From NCBI RefSeq assembly GCF_014196795.1, contig NZ_JACIEJ010000005.1, positions 62,001 to 126,000 on the forward strand: 64,000 nucleotides of DNA, written 5' to 3'. Numbering within the stretch: position 1 is the first letter of the stretch; each line of letters opens with the position of its first letter. Source of the DNA: Sagittula marina. GTDB taxonomy: Bacteria; Pseudomonadota; Alphaproteobacteria; Rhodobacterales; Rhodobacteraceae. A program made the position numbers and the translations under genes. The notes under the pieces were generated by a model. That model made no database searches. It had not been told where the DNA came from and worked only from the letters and a program-made list of their open reading frames with translations. Below are positions 28,371 to 36,889 of the stretch, piece by piece.

Positions 28371-29131
28371 CCTCGGTTGCCGGGCATTTCGGGGAATGGC
28401 TGCAAGGGCTTATGGGCGGACGCGTGGTGCTGGTGACGATGGCGTGCCCTGCGTTGCAGGCGCATGCGGGCGGCGCGCTGCGTCTTTTCCCTGCGGACGC
28501 GATGGTGCGGTTTTGCGAGCTGCTTGGGCTGGCCGGGCCGGTGCCGGGCGTGACGCTGGACATGCCTGCGGGCGGCGGGGCCGGGGCCTCGACCGCCGCA
28601 CTGGTGGCCGTTGCGCGCGCCATGGGGTTCGAGGGAAGCCCCGAGGATCTGGCCCGCGCCTGCCTGAAGACCGAAGGGGCCTGTGATCCGCTGATGTTTA
28701 ACGCGCCGGATCAACTGGTCTGGGCGTCGCGCACCGGGGAGATTGTCGATCGGTTGCCCGCACCACCACGGGCGGAGGTGGTCGGAGGCTTCTGGGGGCC
28801 GCCGCTGCGGACCAATGGCGAGGATTGTGGTTTCCCGGATGTGACGGACCTGGTGCAAGCGTGGCGCGAGGCGGTCACTTGCAGCGATTTGCCGGCGGCA
28901 GCGTCGGTGGCGACGGCCTCCGCGCAGCGCTGTGATACCCTGCGCGGCCCGGCGGATCCGATGGCTGTTCTGGCCGGTGACTTGGGCGCCTTGGGCCGGG
29001 TCCGGGCGCATACGGGGTCGGCACGCGGGCTGATCTTTGCGCCCGGCGAGGTGCCGGAGAGGGCCTGTGATATGCTGCGCGAAGCGGGTCTGACGGGTGT
29101 GCTGCGCTTTACCACGGGGGGGGACGCATGA
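28367..29131 (+). CDS. GHMP-family kinase, probable L-threonine kinase (PduX-like)
   Basis: 254 residues, starting with GTG inside the cobC stop. The GHMP kinase ATP motif is PAGGGAGASTAALVA near residue 66; the N-terminus VAGHFGEWLQG matches PduX-type proteins. PduX phosphorylates L-threonine to L-threonine-O-3-phosphate, the precursor of the aminopropanol linker of cobalamin. The linker enzymes CbiB and CobD are encoded directly after it. Shorter than Salmonella PduX (about 300 residues). The assignment combines family and context. Confidence 0.75.
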   Translation: MTSVAGHFGEWLQGLMGGRVVLVTMACPALQAHAGGALRLFPADAMVRFCELLGLAGPVPGVTLDMPAGGGAGASTAALVAVARAMGFEGSPEDLARACLKTEGACDPLMFNAPDQLVWASRTGEIVDRLPAPPRAEVVGGFWGPPLRTNGEDCGFPDVTDLVQAWREAVTCSDLPAAASVATASAQRCDTLRGPADPMAVLAGDLGALGRVRAHTGSARGLIFAPGEVPERACDMLREAGLTGVLRFTTGGDA

Positions 29132-30054
29132 GCGCGCTGGCGATGTTGCTTGGGCTGGGTGCAGAGGCGGCCGTAGGCTGGCCTGACGGGCTGTTTCGTC
29201 GGATTGGCCATCCGGTGGTCTGGATCGGTCGGCTTATCTCGGCCTGTGAGAAACGCTGGAACACCGGGGGCCGCGTCCGACGGATCGCGTTCGGCGCGCT
29301 GACGGTTGTGGTGATTGTCGCGGTTTGCGCCTGTGGGGCGGCGCTTGTCGCCGGTGTTTTGCCCGGAGGATGGATCGGCGCAGTCCTGACCGGGGGTCTG
29401 GCATGGCCCTTTCTTGCGGTGCGGTCCCTGCATGATCATGTCGACGCTGTGGCAAAACCCTTGGCTCAGGGCGACTTGGCAGGCGCGCGTCAGGCGGTGT
29501 CCATGATCGTGGGGCGCGATGTGTCCCGCTTGGACCGCGCTGGCGTCGCCCGTGCCGGGATCGAAAGCCTGGCCGAGAATGCCTCTGACGGGGTGATCGC
29601 GCCGCTGTTCTGGGGCGTGTTTGCGGGGTTGCCCGGTATCGTGGCCTACAAGGCGATCAACACGATGGATTCGATGATCGGCCACCGTTCTGACCGGTAC
29701 GAGGCCTTTGGCAAGGTTGCGGCGCGGGTGGATGACGTGGCCAACTGGATCCCCGCGCGGCTGACGGGCGCGTTGTTCGCGCTGGTGGGGGGGATGCGGG
29801 CGTGGTCCGTGATGTGGCAGGATGCGAGGGGGCATCGTTCGCCCAACGCAGGCTGGCCAGAAGGGGCCATGGCCGGGGCCTTGGGCGTGCGGCTGTCCGG
29901 CCCGCGCGTCTACGAAACCCACACCGCGCAGGAGCCTTGGTTGAACGCAGGCGCGGCTGATCCGGACGGGGCAGCGATGCTGCGGGCCTTGCGTCTTTAC
30001 CGACGCGCGATGATGCTGGCGGCTGCTGTGCTGGCCTGTCTGGCGCTGATCTGA
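29128..30054 (+). CDS. cbiB: Adenosylcobinamide-phosphate synthase CbiB
   Basis: Attaches aminopropanol (phosphate) to adenosylcobyric acid. Integral membrane protein of 308 residues. Motifs: HPVVWIGRLI at the N-terminus, GIESLAENASDGVIAPLFWG in the middle, then YKAINTMDSMIGHRSDRY. Overlaps the kinase gene by four bases. Called CobD in the Pseudomonas denitrificans nomenclature, which conflicts with Salmonella naming. Confidence 0.93.
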   Translation: MSALAMLLGLGAEAAVGWPDGLFRRIGHPVVWIGRLISACEKRWNTGGRVRRIAFGALTVVVIVAVCACGAALVAGVLPGGWIGAVLTGGLAWPFLAVRSLHDHVDAVAKPLAQGDLAGARQAVSMIVGRDVSRLDRAGVARAGIESLAENASDGVIAPLFWGVFAGLPGIVAYKAINTMDSMIGHRSDRYEAFGKVAARVDDVANWIPARLTGALFALVGGMRAWSVMWQDARGHRSPNAGWPEGAMAGALGVRLSGPRVYETHTAQEPWLNAGAADPDGAAMLRALRLYRRAMMLAAAVLACLALI

Positions 30055-30063
30055 GGAGCGGAT

Positions 30064-31029
30064 ATGCGAGATCACGGAGGCAACCTCGACGCGGCGATGG
30101 CGCGGTTTGGAGGCGGGGACAGCGATTGGGTTGACCTGTCCACAGGCATAAACCGCGTGCCCTATCCCGTGGGGCCGCTTCCCGCGCGCGCCTGGACGGC
30201 CTTGCCAACGCGCAGCGACATGACCCGGTTGGAGGACGCGGCGCGGCAGGCCTATGGAAGCACGGCAGAGGTTGTCCCGCTCACCGGTGCGCAAGCGGCG
30301 ATCCAGTCGGTGCCGTTTCTGCACACCCCCGGAGAGGCGCGGGTTTTATCGCCCACCTACAACGAGCACGCAGCGGCCCTGCGCACCGGTGGCTGGCGCG
30401 TGACACAGGTCGGCGTGATGTCGGACCTCGCGGGTGCGGATCTGGCGGTGGTGGTGTCGCCGAACAACCCCGATGGCCGGAGTTTTGCGCCGGGTGCATT
30501 GCGCGATCTGGCGCGGAGGGTCGGCCTGTTGGTGGTGGACGAAAGCTTTGGCGATGCCCGGCCCGGTGCCTCAGTGTCGCGCGATGCGATGCCGGAGAAC
30601 GTGGTGGTGCTGCGGTCGTTCGGAAAGTTCTACGGGCTGGCTGGTGTGCGGCTGGGGTTTGCCTTGGGGCAGGGGGCGTTGATGGACCGGATGCGGGCGT
30701 TGGCGGGGCCCTGGCCGGTGTCCGGTCCGGGGATCGAGATCGCCTGCACGGCCCTGTCCAACCGCGCATGGCAGGCACAGACCATAGCGCGCCTGCAGGA
30801 GGATTGCGTGCGTATGGATGGCTTGGCATCCCGCGCGGGCTGGACACTGGTGGGGGGAACCGAGCTGTTCCGGACATATGCCACGCAGGATGCGGTCCGG
30901 ATACAAGAGCAGCTGGCCGAGGCGCACATCTGGAGTCGGGTGTTCCCTTATGACCCGACGTGGATCAGGCTGGGACTGCCAGCGCCGGAAGAATGGGCGC
31001 AGGTGGAGGCGGGCTTTGCGAGCCTGTGA
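30064..31029 (+). CDS. cobD: L-threonine-O-3-phosphate decarboxylase
   Basis: PLP-dependent class I/II aminotransferase-fold enzyme, 321 residues, which decarboxylates threonine phosphate to (R)-1-amino-2-propanol phosphate for CbiB. Signatures: HGGNLDAAMARFGGG and DLSTGINRVPYP at the N-terminus, VVSPNNPDGR, and the PLP lysine in SFGKFYGLAGVRLGF. It starts 9 bases after cbiB, last of four coupled genes. Named cobC in the P. denitrificans system. Confidence 0.9.
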   Translation: MRDHGGNLDAAMARFGGGDSDWVDLSTGINRVPYPVGPLPARAWTALPTRSDMTRLEDAARQAYGSTAEVVPLTGAQAAIQSVPFLHTPGEARVLSPTYNEHAAALRTGGWRVTQVGVMSDLAGADLAVVVSPNNPDGRSFAPGALRDLARRVGLLVVDESFGDARPGASVSRDAMPENVVVLRSFGKFYGLAGVRLGFALGQGALMDRMRALAGPWPVSGPGIEIACTALSNRAWQAQTIARLQEDCVRMDGLASRAGWTLVGGTELFRTYATQDAVRIQEQLAEAHIWSRVFPYDPTWIRLGLPAPEEWAQVEAGFASL

Positions 31030-31180
31030 CGTCAAGGCCGGTTTCTGAACGCTCCGTGATATGGCCTGATGCGTGCCCTTGTCCCAAGGGCGGGCGGGAT
31101 TGAAATCGAGCCGCGCCGGACCCCTTTCGGGTCTGGTCGCTTTCCGGAAACCGGGAAGGGGCCTTAATGGTCAAACGCAA

Positions 31181-31213
31181 AAGGGCGAGGCCATCGGCCC
31201 CGCCCTCGTTTTC
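31181..31213. terminator. Terminator between convergent cobD and carboxyspermidine dehydrogenase genes
   Basis: Stem GGGCGAGGCC / GGCCCCGCCC (31183-31192 and 31196-31205, one mismatch) with a 3-base loop, followed by TCGTTTTC on the plus strand and flanked by AAAA on the left, so it may act in both directions. Another stem, GACCCCTTTCGGGTC, lies just upstream near 31119. Confidence 0.65.
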
Positions 31214-31229
31214 TGGAAGATAAGGCCGA

Positions 31230-32483
31230 TCAGCCTTTGTAGTCGGTCCAGGCCATGTCTTCGCCGGTCAGGCCGCCCTTCATGACGCGCGTCGGCAGGC
31301 CGATGCCATCAAGCAGGGTGAAAAATGGCTTCGGGTCCAGTTCTTCGACGTTTTTCATGGTCTTGGCGTCCCATTCGCCGGTGGCCACCAGCATCGCGGC
31401 TGCCACCGGGGGCACGCCTGCGGTGTAGGAAATGCCTTGCGAGCCGACCTCTTCGTAGGCCTCCTTGTGGTCGGCCACGTTGTAGACGAAGAGTTCTACG
31501 TCCTGACCGTCCTTGGTGCCCTTAACCAGATCGCCGATGCAGGTCTTGCCGGTGTAATCGGGGGCGAGCGAGGCGGGATCGGGCAGGCAGGCTTTGACCA
31601 CCTTGAGCGGCACAACTTCGCCGCCATCAGCCAGTGTCACGGACTGTTCGGACAGCAGGCCAATGTTTTTCAACACGGTGAACACATTGATGTAGTGGTC
31701 GCCAAAGCCCATCCAGAAGCGCACGTCCGCCTGCGGGTAGTTGGTTGCCAGCGAATGCACTTCGTCATGGCCCGACTGGTAGGCTTTCGACGGGCCGACC
31801 ACCGGCAGATCCCACTCGTGGCCGGAGGCGAACATGGTCGTCTCCTTCCACTGCTGATCTTCCCAGTAATACACCACGCCGGTGAATTCGCGGAAGTTGA
31901 TCTCCGGGTCGAAGTTGGTGGCGAAGAACTTGCCGTGCGAGCCCGCGTTGATGTCCACGATGTCGATGGATTTGACCTCGTCCATCTGATCGATGGCAAA
32001 GCGCGCGAATGCGTTCACGACGCCGGGATCAAAGCCCGCGCCGAGGATCGCGGTCACGCCTTTTTCGGCACATGCGTCGCGGCGCTTCCATTCGTAGTTG
32101 GCATACCACGGCGGCGTTTCGCAGATCTTGTCGGGTTCTTCGTGGATCGCGGTGTCGATGTAGGCGACGCCGGTTTCGATGCAGGCGTCGAGCACGTGCA
32201 TGTTCACGAAGGCGGTGCCGACATTGATGACGATCTGGGCGCCGGTTTTGCGGATCAGCTCGGCCACCTGATCCGATTGCGTCGCATCAACGGCATGTGC
32301 CGTGAAAGGGCCGTCCACCTTCATGGCGGATTTTTCATGCACGGAGGCGATGATCTCGTCGCATTTGGACTTTGTCCGGCTGGCGATATGGAGGTCCCCA
32401 AGCACATCGTTGTTCTGGGCACATTTATGCGCCACCACTTGCGCGACGCCCCCGGCGCCGATGATGAGAACGTTCTTCTTCAA
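31230..32483 (-). CDS. Carboxyspermidine (carboxynorspermidine) dehydrogenase
   Basis: Condenses putrescine (or diaminopropane) with aspartate semialdehyde and reduces the product: first step of the SAM-independent spermidine route. 417 residues, saccharopine-dehydrogenase fold with Rossmann motif LIIGAGGVAQVV, then INVGTAFVNM and GAGFDPGVVNAFA. The start codon is TTG at 32483, supported by GGGAG seven bases upstream and by the family N-terminus; no ATG is suitable. Followed upstream by the matching decarboxylase gene on the same strand. Confidence 0.88.
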   Translation of the reverse strand: MKKNVLIIGAGGVAQVVAHKCAQNNDVLGDLHIASRTKSKCDEIIASVHEKSAMKVDGPFTAHAVDATQSDQVAELIRKTGAQIVINVGTAFVNMHVLDACIETGVAYIDTAIHEEPDKICETPPWYANYEWKRRDACAEKGVTAILGAGFDPGVVNAFARFAIDQMDEVKSIDIVDINAGSHGKFFATNFDPEINFREFTGVVYYWEDQQWKETTMFASGHEWDLPVVGPSKAYQSGHDEVHSLATNYPQADVRFWMGFGDHYINVFTVLKNIGLLSEQSVTLADGGEVVPLKVVKACLPDPASLAPDYTGKTCIGDLVKGTKDGQDVELFVYNVADHKEAYEEVGSQGISYTAGVPPVAAAMLVATGEWDAKTMKNVEELDPKPFFTLLDGIGLPTRVMKGGLTGEDMAWTDYKG

Positions 32484-32526
32484 GCCAGAACTCCCTTTGT
32501 TGAAGGCCCCTGAACGGGGCGGTCAA

Positions 32527-33618
32527 TCACGACAGGGCCGCCGCGAAATCGTCATATGTGAAAGAGCGGACAAGCCGCTCCGTGCCGTCCAGCTCGCGAA
32601 TCGCGATAGAGGGCATTTGCAGGCCGTTGAACCAGTTTTTCTTAACCATCGTGTAACCGGCGGCATCCTGTATCGACAGGCGGTCGCCGGGCTTCAGCGC
32701 ATGGTCGAATTTGAATTCGCCAAAGATATCGCCAGCCAGGCAGGACTTGCCGCAGATCATCCACTCCTGATCGCCGGCTTCCTGCATCTTGGCACTTTCG
32801 CGATAGATCAGCAGGTCGAGCATATGCGCCTCGATCGAGCTGTCCACGATGGCGAGGTTCTTGCCGTTGTACAGCGTGTCGAGCACCGTGAGTTCCAGCG
32901 TGGTGGAGTTGGTGATCGCCGCCTCGCCGGGTTCAAGGTAGACCTGTACCTCGTTTTCGCCCGCAAAGCGTTTGAGCCGCTCGGCAAAGCGGTCCAGCGG
33001 GTAGTTTTCGCCGGTGAAATGAATACCGCCGCCGAGGCTGATCCACTTCATGCGTTTGATCAGCGGGCCAAAGCGCGCCTCGATCTGGCCGAGCATCTCG
33101 TCGAACCGCTCGAAGCTGTCGTTTTCACAGTTGTTGTGGAACATGAATCCGGAGATCAGATCCGCGACCGGTTCGATGTCTTCGGGCGTGTGTTCGCCCA
33201 GACGGCTGAACGGGCGCGCCGGGTCGGCAAGGTCAAAGCCGGAGGTCGAGACGCCGGGGTTCACACGCAGACCACGGGTGTGATTGCGCGACTTTTCCTC
33301 GAACCGCTGCAACTGCTGCGCGGTGTTGAAGATCACCTTGTCCGAATTGGCCAGCACTTCGTCGATTTCATTTGGCGCCCAGGCCACGGAATAGGCGTGG
33401 GTTTCGCCGGGAAATTTCTCGCGTCCCAGCTTCATCTCGAAGAGCGAAGAGGAGGTCGTGCCATCCATGTACTCGCTCATGAAGTCGAAGACCGACCACG
33501 TGGCAAAACATTTGAGTGCAAGCAGGGCCTTGGCGCCGGACTGCTCCCGAAGGTGAGCGATCTTCTCCATGTTGGGAAGGAGGCGCGATTTGTCGACGAG
33601 GTAATATGGGGTCATCAT
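32527..33618 (-). CDS. nspC: Carboxynorspermidine/carboxyspermidine decarboxylase
   Basis: PLP-dependent alanine-racemase-fold decarboxylase, 363 residues, which forms spermidine from carboxyspermidine. PLP lysine region ALLALKCFATWSVFDFM near residue 40; phosphate-binding WISLGGGIHFTG; EPGEAAI; cysteine motif MICGKSCLAGDIFGEF. Start is one of two consecutive ATGs (33618 or 33615); the ribosome-binding site is weak. First gene of the pair with the dehydrogenase 43 bases downstream. Confidence 0.9.
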   Translation of the reverse strand: MMTPYYLVDKSRLLPNMEKIAHLREQSGAKALLALKCFATWSVFDFMSEYMDGTTSSSLFEMKLGREKFPGETHAYSVAWAPNEIDEVLANSDKVIFNTAQQLQRFEEKSRNHTRGLRVNPGVSTSGFDLADPARPFSRLGEHTPEDIEPVADLISGFMFHNNCENDSFERFDEMLGQIEARFGPLIKRMKWISLGGGIHFTGENYPLDRFAERLKRFAGENEVQVYLEPGEAAITNSTTLELTVLDTLYNGKNLAIVDSSIEAHMLDLLIYRESAKMQEAGDQEWMICGKSCLAGDIFGEFKFDHALKPGDRLSIQDAAGYTMVKKNWFNGLQMPSIAIRELDGTERLVRSFTYDDFAAALS

Positions 33619-33714
33619 GGGGGTCGGGCCTTTTCTGACGCGAGAAACGACGGCGGTTCGCGCCGCGTGTACCCTGCCTGTTGTCGTGTCGCAATGACCG
33701 TAGGACATATGCCG

Positions 33715-35160
33715 TCAGCGCGCGAGGTCCAGAAGGCCGGGCACATTCAGGTGGGTTTCGAGGTGTTCGGCCAGCGCATCCAGCGTGGCATCCACGGTGC
33801 TGTCGTAGCTGTCGCCGGAGGCCGTGACCTGCATCGCGCGCAACCAGGCGGCGCGAAAACCATCGTCGGTGAACATGCCGTGCAGGTAGCTGCCCTGAAC
33901 CCGCCCGTCGGGGGAGGCCGCCCCTTCGGGTGCACCGTCCAGCGTGGCAAAGGGGCGTGCGCAGTCGGCGCCATCGGTGCGGCCGATGTGGATTTCGTAG
34001 CCGTCAAAGGGCAGCCCGGTGGCGGCATGGGTGGCGGTAACGCGGGTGAGGCGTTTGTCGTCGGTCATGCGGGTGGCCACGTCGAGCAGGCCAAGGCCGG
34101 GGGTCTCGCCTGCCGGTCCCTCTATGCCATCGGGATCCGAGACGGATTGCCCCAGCATCTGGTAGCCGCCGCAGATGCCCAAAGTTCGTCCGCCGCGCCT
34201 GTGATGTGCCATCAGGTCCACGTCCCAGCCTTGGGCCCGCAGAAAGGCCAGATCGCCACGCGTGCTTTTGGTGCCGGGCAGGATCACCAGGTCAGCGTCA
34301 CCGGGGATCGCCTCTCCCGGCTCCAGCATGGTCAGCCGCACGCCCGGCTCTTGTGCCAGCGGATCGAGGTCGTCGAAATTGGCGATGCGCGACAGGTGCA
34401 GGCAGACGATATGAAACCCGTCCGGCTTGGGGGCGGAGCGAATGTCCAGCGCGTCCTCCGCCGGCAGTTTCCACGCTTCGCTGAACCAGGGGGCGACGCC
34501 GAAACCGGGCCAGCCGGTGCGCTCGGCGATATAGTCGTAGCCATCGTCGAACAGGCGCGGGTCGCCGCGAAACTTGTTGACGATGAAGCCCTTGATCAGT
34601 GCGTTGTCTGGCATTGACAGGACCGCCTGCGTCCCGACGATCTGGGCGATTACGCCGCCACGATCAATGTCACCGATCAGGACAACCGGCACGCCGCAGG
34701 CCTCGGCGAAGCCCATGTTGGCTATGTCATTGGAACGCAGATTGATCTCTGCCGGGGATCCCGCGCCCTCGACGATGACCAGATCATAGGCGTCGCGAAG
34801 GCGGGTAAAGCTGTCCTTCACGGCGTCGCGCAGCCGGGGTTTCAGCGCGGGATAATCGCGCGCCTGCGTGCTGGTCACACGCTGGCCCTGCACCACGACC
34901 TGCGCGCCATGCTCGGTCTCGGGTTTGAGCAGGACGGGGTTCATGTGCACCGACGGCTCCAGACCGCAGGCGCGGGCCTGCAACGCCTGTGCGCGTCCGA
35001 TTTCGCCACCATCCGCCGTCACGGCGGCGTTGTTGGACATGTTCTGCGGTTTGAACGGCGCGACCTTCAGGCCGCGGCGCAAGGCAGCCCGGCACAGCCC
35101 GGCCACCAGCATGGATTTCCCGACATTGGAGCCGGTCCCCTGAAACATGAGCGCGGGCAT
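33715..35160 (-). CDS. cobQ: Cobyric acid synthase
   Basis: Glutamine-dependent amidation of adenosylcobyrinate a,c-diamide at four carboxylates. 481 residues. ATP-binding start [11 protein letters not shown], then [13 protein letters not shown]; glutaminase half with nucleophile Cys in [11 protein letters not shown] and His in [11 protein letters not shown] 35160 follows GGAGG; a frame open 120 bases farther upstream is not needed. Separated from the other cobalamin genes by the spermidine pair. Confidence 0.95.
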   Translation of the reverse strand: MPALMFQGTGSNVGKSMLVAGLCRAALRRGLKVAPFKPQNMSNNAAVTADGGEIGRAQALQARACGLEPSVHMNPVLLKPETEHGAQVVVQGQRVTSTQARDYPALKPRLRDAVKDSFTRLRDAYDLVIVEGAGSPAEINLRSNDIANMGFAEACGVPVVLIGDIDRGGVIAQIVGTQAVLSMPDNALIKGFIVNKFRGDPRLFDDGYDYIAERTGWPGFGVAPWFSEAWKLPAEDALDIRSAPKPDGFHIVCLHLSRIANFDDLDPLAQEPGVRLTMLEPGEAIPGDADLVILPGTKSTRGDLAFLRAQGWDVDLMAHHRRGGRTLGICGGYQMLGQSVSDPDGIEGPAGETPGLGLLDVATRMTDDKRLTRVTATHAATGLPFDGYEIHIGRTDGADCARPFATLDGAPEGAASPDGRVQGSYLHGMFTDDGFRAAWLRAMQVTASGDSYDSTVDATLDALAEHLETHLNVPGLLDLAR

Positions 35161-35218
35161 CTGGCCTCCGGTCCTGCGTGCTGCGGCGGTGATAGAGCGC
35201 GCGCCCGCTTGGGTCCAG

Positions 35219-35494
35219 TCAGTCCTCGTCCTCGTCGTCACCGGGCAGCGGCAATTGGGCCAGATGATATTCACGGGCAAAGCGGGAGGCTGGCTTGGCC
35301 ACGAACAGGGCTGAGCCGATGACGAACAGCCAGGTGGCGGAGTACATGGTGGACTCCCAGAAAAACAGGATCGACCCGATCAGAAAGGCCAGCCCCGCCA
35401 GCATGTCGATGGTGGTGTAGAGTTTTTCATAAAACCCGTAGACTTTTTCATGTTTGCGTGTGGCGTCGTGCAGTTCACTTTTGAACATTCTCAT
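35219..35494 (-). CDS. YrhK-like small membrane protein
   Basis: 91 residues with two hydrophobic segments (about 29-48 and 52-68) and an acidic end (GDDEDED). Resembles the YrhK domain, which has no established function. Overlaps the HAD hydrolase gene by four bases and is the last gene of a four-gene operon. A second ATG two codons in is also possible. Confidence 0.7.
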   Translation of the reverse strand: MRMFKSELHDATRKHEKVYGFYEKLYTTIDMLAGLAFLIGSILFFWESTMYSATWLFVIGSALFVAKPASRFAREYHLAQLPLPGDDEDED

Positions 35495-36108
35495 TCCTTG
35501 GTTAGTCCCAGTCGTTCGGGCAAGTTAGCGCGCGTGTCTGGGCTGAACAGGAAAGCTTGCCAACCCCGTTTGCGCGCGGCGGCAATGTTTTCCGGGGCGT
35601 CGTCCACCAGCAGGATCTGCGAAGGTGGCAGCGCGGCCCAGCGTTCGATCCGGGCAAAGAAGCCGGGGTCCGGTTTCGCCACGCCCATCCGCCCGGAGCT
35701 GAAGACGTGTTCGACAAGCGCGGCGTAGCCCATCTGCGTTTCGATATAGGCGCTGCGGCGTGTTTCGTTGTTGGTCCCGATGACATGGCGGGCCGGGTGC
35801 CGTTGCAGCCAGCCCAGTACTTCTGCGTCGGGCAGGGCGGCCTTTTGGAACCAATAGCTTAGCAGGTCTTCTGCTGTGACGGAGCCCCCTTGGGTCGCCA
35901 GCCAGGCCGCCACTGTGTCGTTCAGGTCGCGCCGTCCGCGCATGATGTCGCGAAGGCGGCCCGAGGCGTTGAGGTGAGCCGACAGGCTCGCGGTGTCCAA
36001 TCCCAGATCCGCTTTCAATGTTGCGGCCCACGAGAGGTGCCCGCCGCGCATGTTGGCGTTGAGAACGCCGTCGAAATCCCAGACAATCAGCTGTGGCGAC
36101 TGGGTCAT
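35491..36108 (-). CDS. HAD-superfamily hydrolase
   Basis: 205 residues. Motif I is WDFDGVLNAN (nucleophile Asp), motif II VIGTNNE, motif III Lys in GVAKPDPGFF, motif IV LLVDDAPENIAAA. Phosphatase of subfamily IA with a helical cap; small-molecule substrate unknown. ATG 36108 overlaps the stop of the Lin0512 gene by four bases. The open frame farther upstream is antisense or overlaps its neighbour. Confidence 0.82.
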   Translation of the reverse strand: MTQSPQLIVWDFDGVLNANMRGGHLSWAATLKADLGLDTASLSAHLNASGRLRDIMRGRRDLNDTVAAWLATQGGSVTAEDLLSYWFQKAALPDAEVLGWLQRHPARHVIGTNNETRRSAYIETQMGYAALVEHVFSSGRMGVAKPDPGFFARIERWAALPPSQILLVDDAPENIAAARKRGWQAFLFSPDTRANLPERLGLTKE

Positions 36109-36443
36109 GACTGTGCGGGCAGGAAGGCCTCCACCGCCGCTTGCGCAATGACCGAGACCTCTCCGCTGTCCGGATTGGTGATGTCCAGCCCGCCGTGTGT
36201 CGCCGTGACAGTGGCGCGGCCACGGGGCAGACTGGCGGACAAGGCGGCGCAATCCACGGCGTCGGGCTGTTGCACGCCGATGGTCACACGGACCTCCATC
36301 TGTGTGTGGTCGATGCCCAGGCTCGCCAGCATCGGGATCGACGAATGCCGCAGGGCGTCCTCGATCGCGCGCGCGGCGGCTTTGGTGTAGTCCTGTCCAT
36401 GCAGGTCGTTGCCCATGCCCATTTCGATGATGAACCGCTGCAT
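36105..36443 (-). CDS. Lin0512-family protein, copy 2
   Basis: 112 residues. Begins RFIIEMGMGNDLHGQDYTKA, typical of Lin0512/TIGR02058 proteins, whose function I do not know. Contains VTIGVQQPDAVD and ATHGGLDI, shared with the gene upstream at about one residue in three. The start overlaps the stop of copy 1 by one base. Probably forms an oligomer with copy 1; that is inference. Confidence 0.7.
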   Translation of the reverse strand: MQRFIIEMGMGNDLHGQDYTKAAARAIEDALRHSSIPMLASLGIDHTQMEVRVTIGVQQPDAVDCAALSASLPRGRATVTATHGGLDITNPDSGEVSVIAQAAVEAFLPAQS

Positions 36444-36784
36444 CAGATCCCCTCCAGCGCGACGGAAATCGCCACGTTTGCCATGACCGTGGGCAACCCG
36501 TCACCATCCGGGCGCGGCACGTCCAGCCCGCCCTTTGTGACGGTCACCGTGACAGTGCCATATGGAAAGACCAGCGCCACGGCGTCGGTATCCACGCGGT
36601 CCGGCTGCTGCACGCCCACATCGACGGTGATGCGCATGTCGGTCTTATCCCTGCCGAACAGCTCCGCCAGATTGATCGAATTGTGCCAGAGCGCGTTTTC
36701 CACGGCACGGCAGGCGGCTTGGGTATAATCCTGGCGGCGCAGGCTCGTGCCCATGCCGAATTCGGTCAGTAGACGTTTTGCCAT
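36443..36784 (-). CDS. Lin0512-family protein, copy 1
   Basis: 113 residues, paralogue of the following gene: RLLTEFGMGTSLRRQDYTQA at the start, VDVGVQQPDRVD and VTKGGLDVPRPDGDG in the middle. ATG 36784 was chosen by alignment with copy 2; a frame open 60 bases upstream adds an unrelated segment. First gene of the operon Lin0512-Lin0512-HAD-YrhK. Function unknown. Confidence 0.7.
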   Translation of the reverse strand: MAKRLLTEFGMGTSLRRQDYTQAACRAVENALWHNSINLAELFGRDKTDMRITVDVGVQQPDRVDTDAVALVFPYGTVTVTVTKGGLDVPRPDGDGLPTVMANVAISVALEGI

Positions 36785-36889
36785 CGGTCGTCCTTTGCGG
36801 GTTGGGTGCGGCGCGATGAAAGGCTGTTGGGCCGCGCTCTGCAAGGCTTGTCTGGACCAGCGCTGACCGATCCATCGGAATGTGTGGCG

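Noticed and set aside
26191-29011. Long upstream extension of cobU (open to 29011)
   Set aside because: The extension is antisense to cobC, the GHMP kinase gene and more. CobU family proteins start just before the P-loop at 27715.
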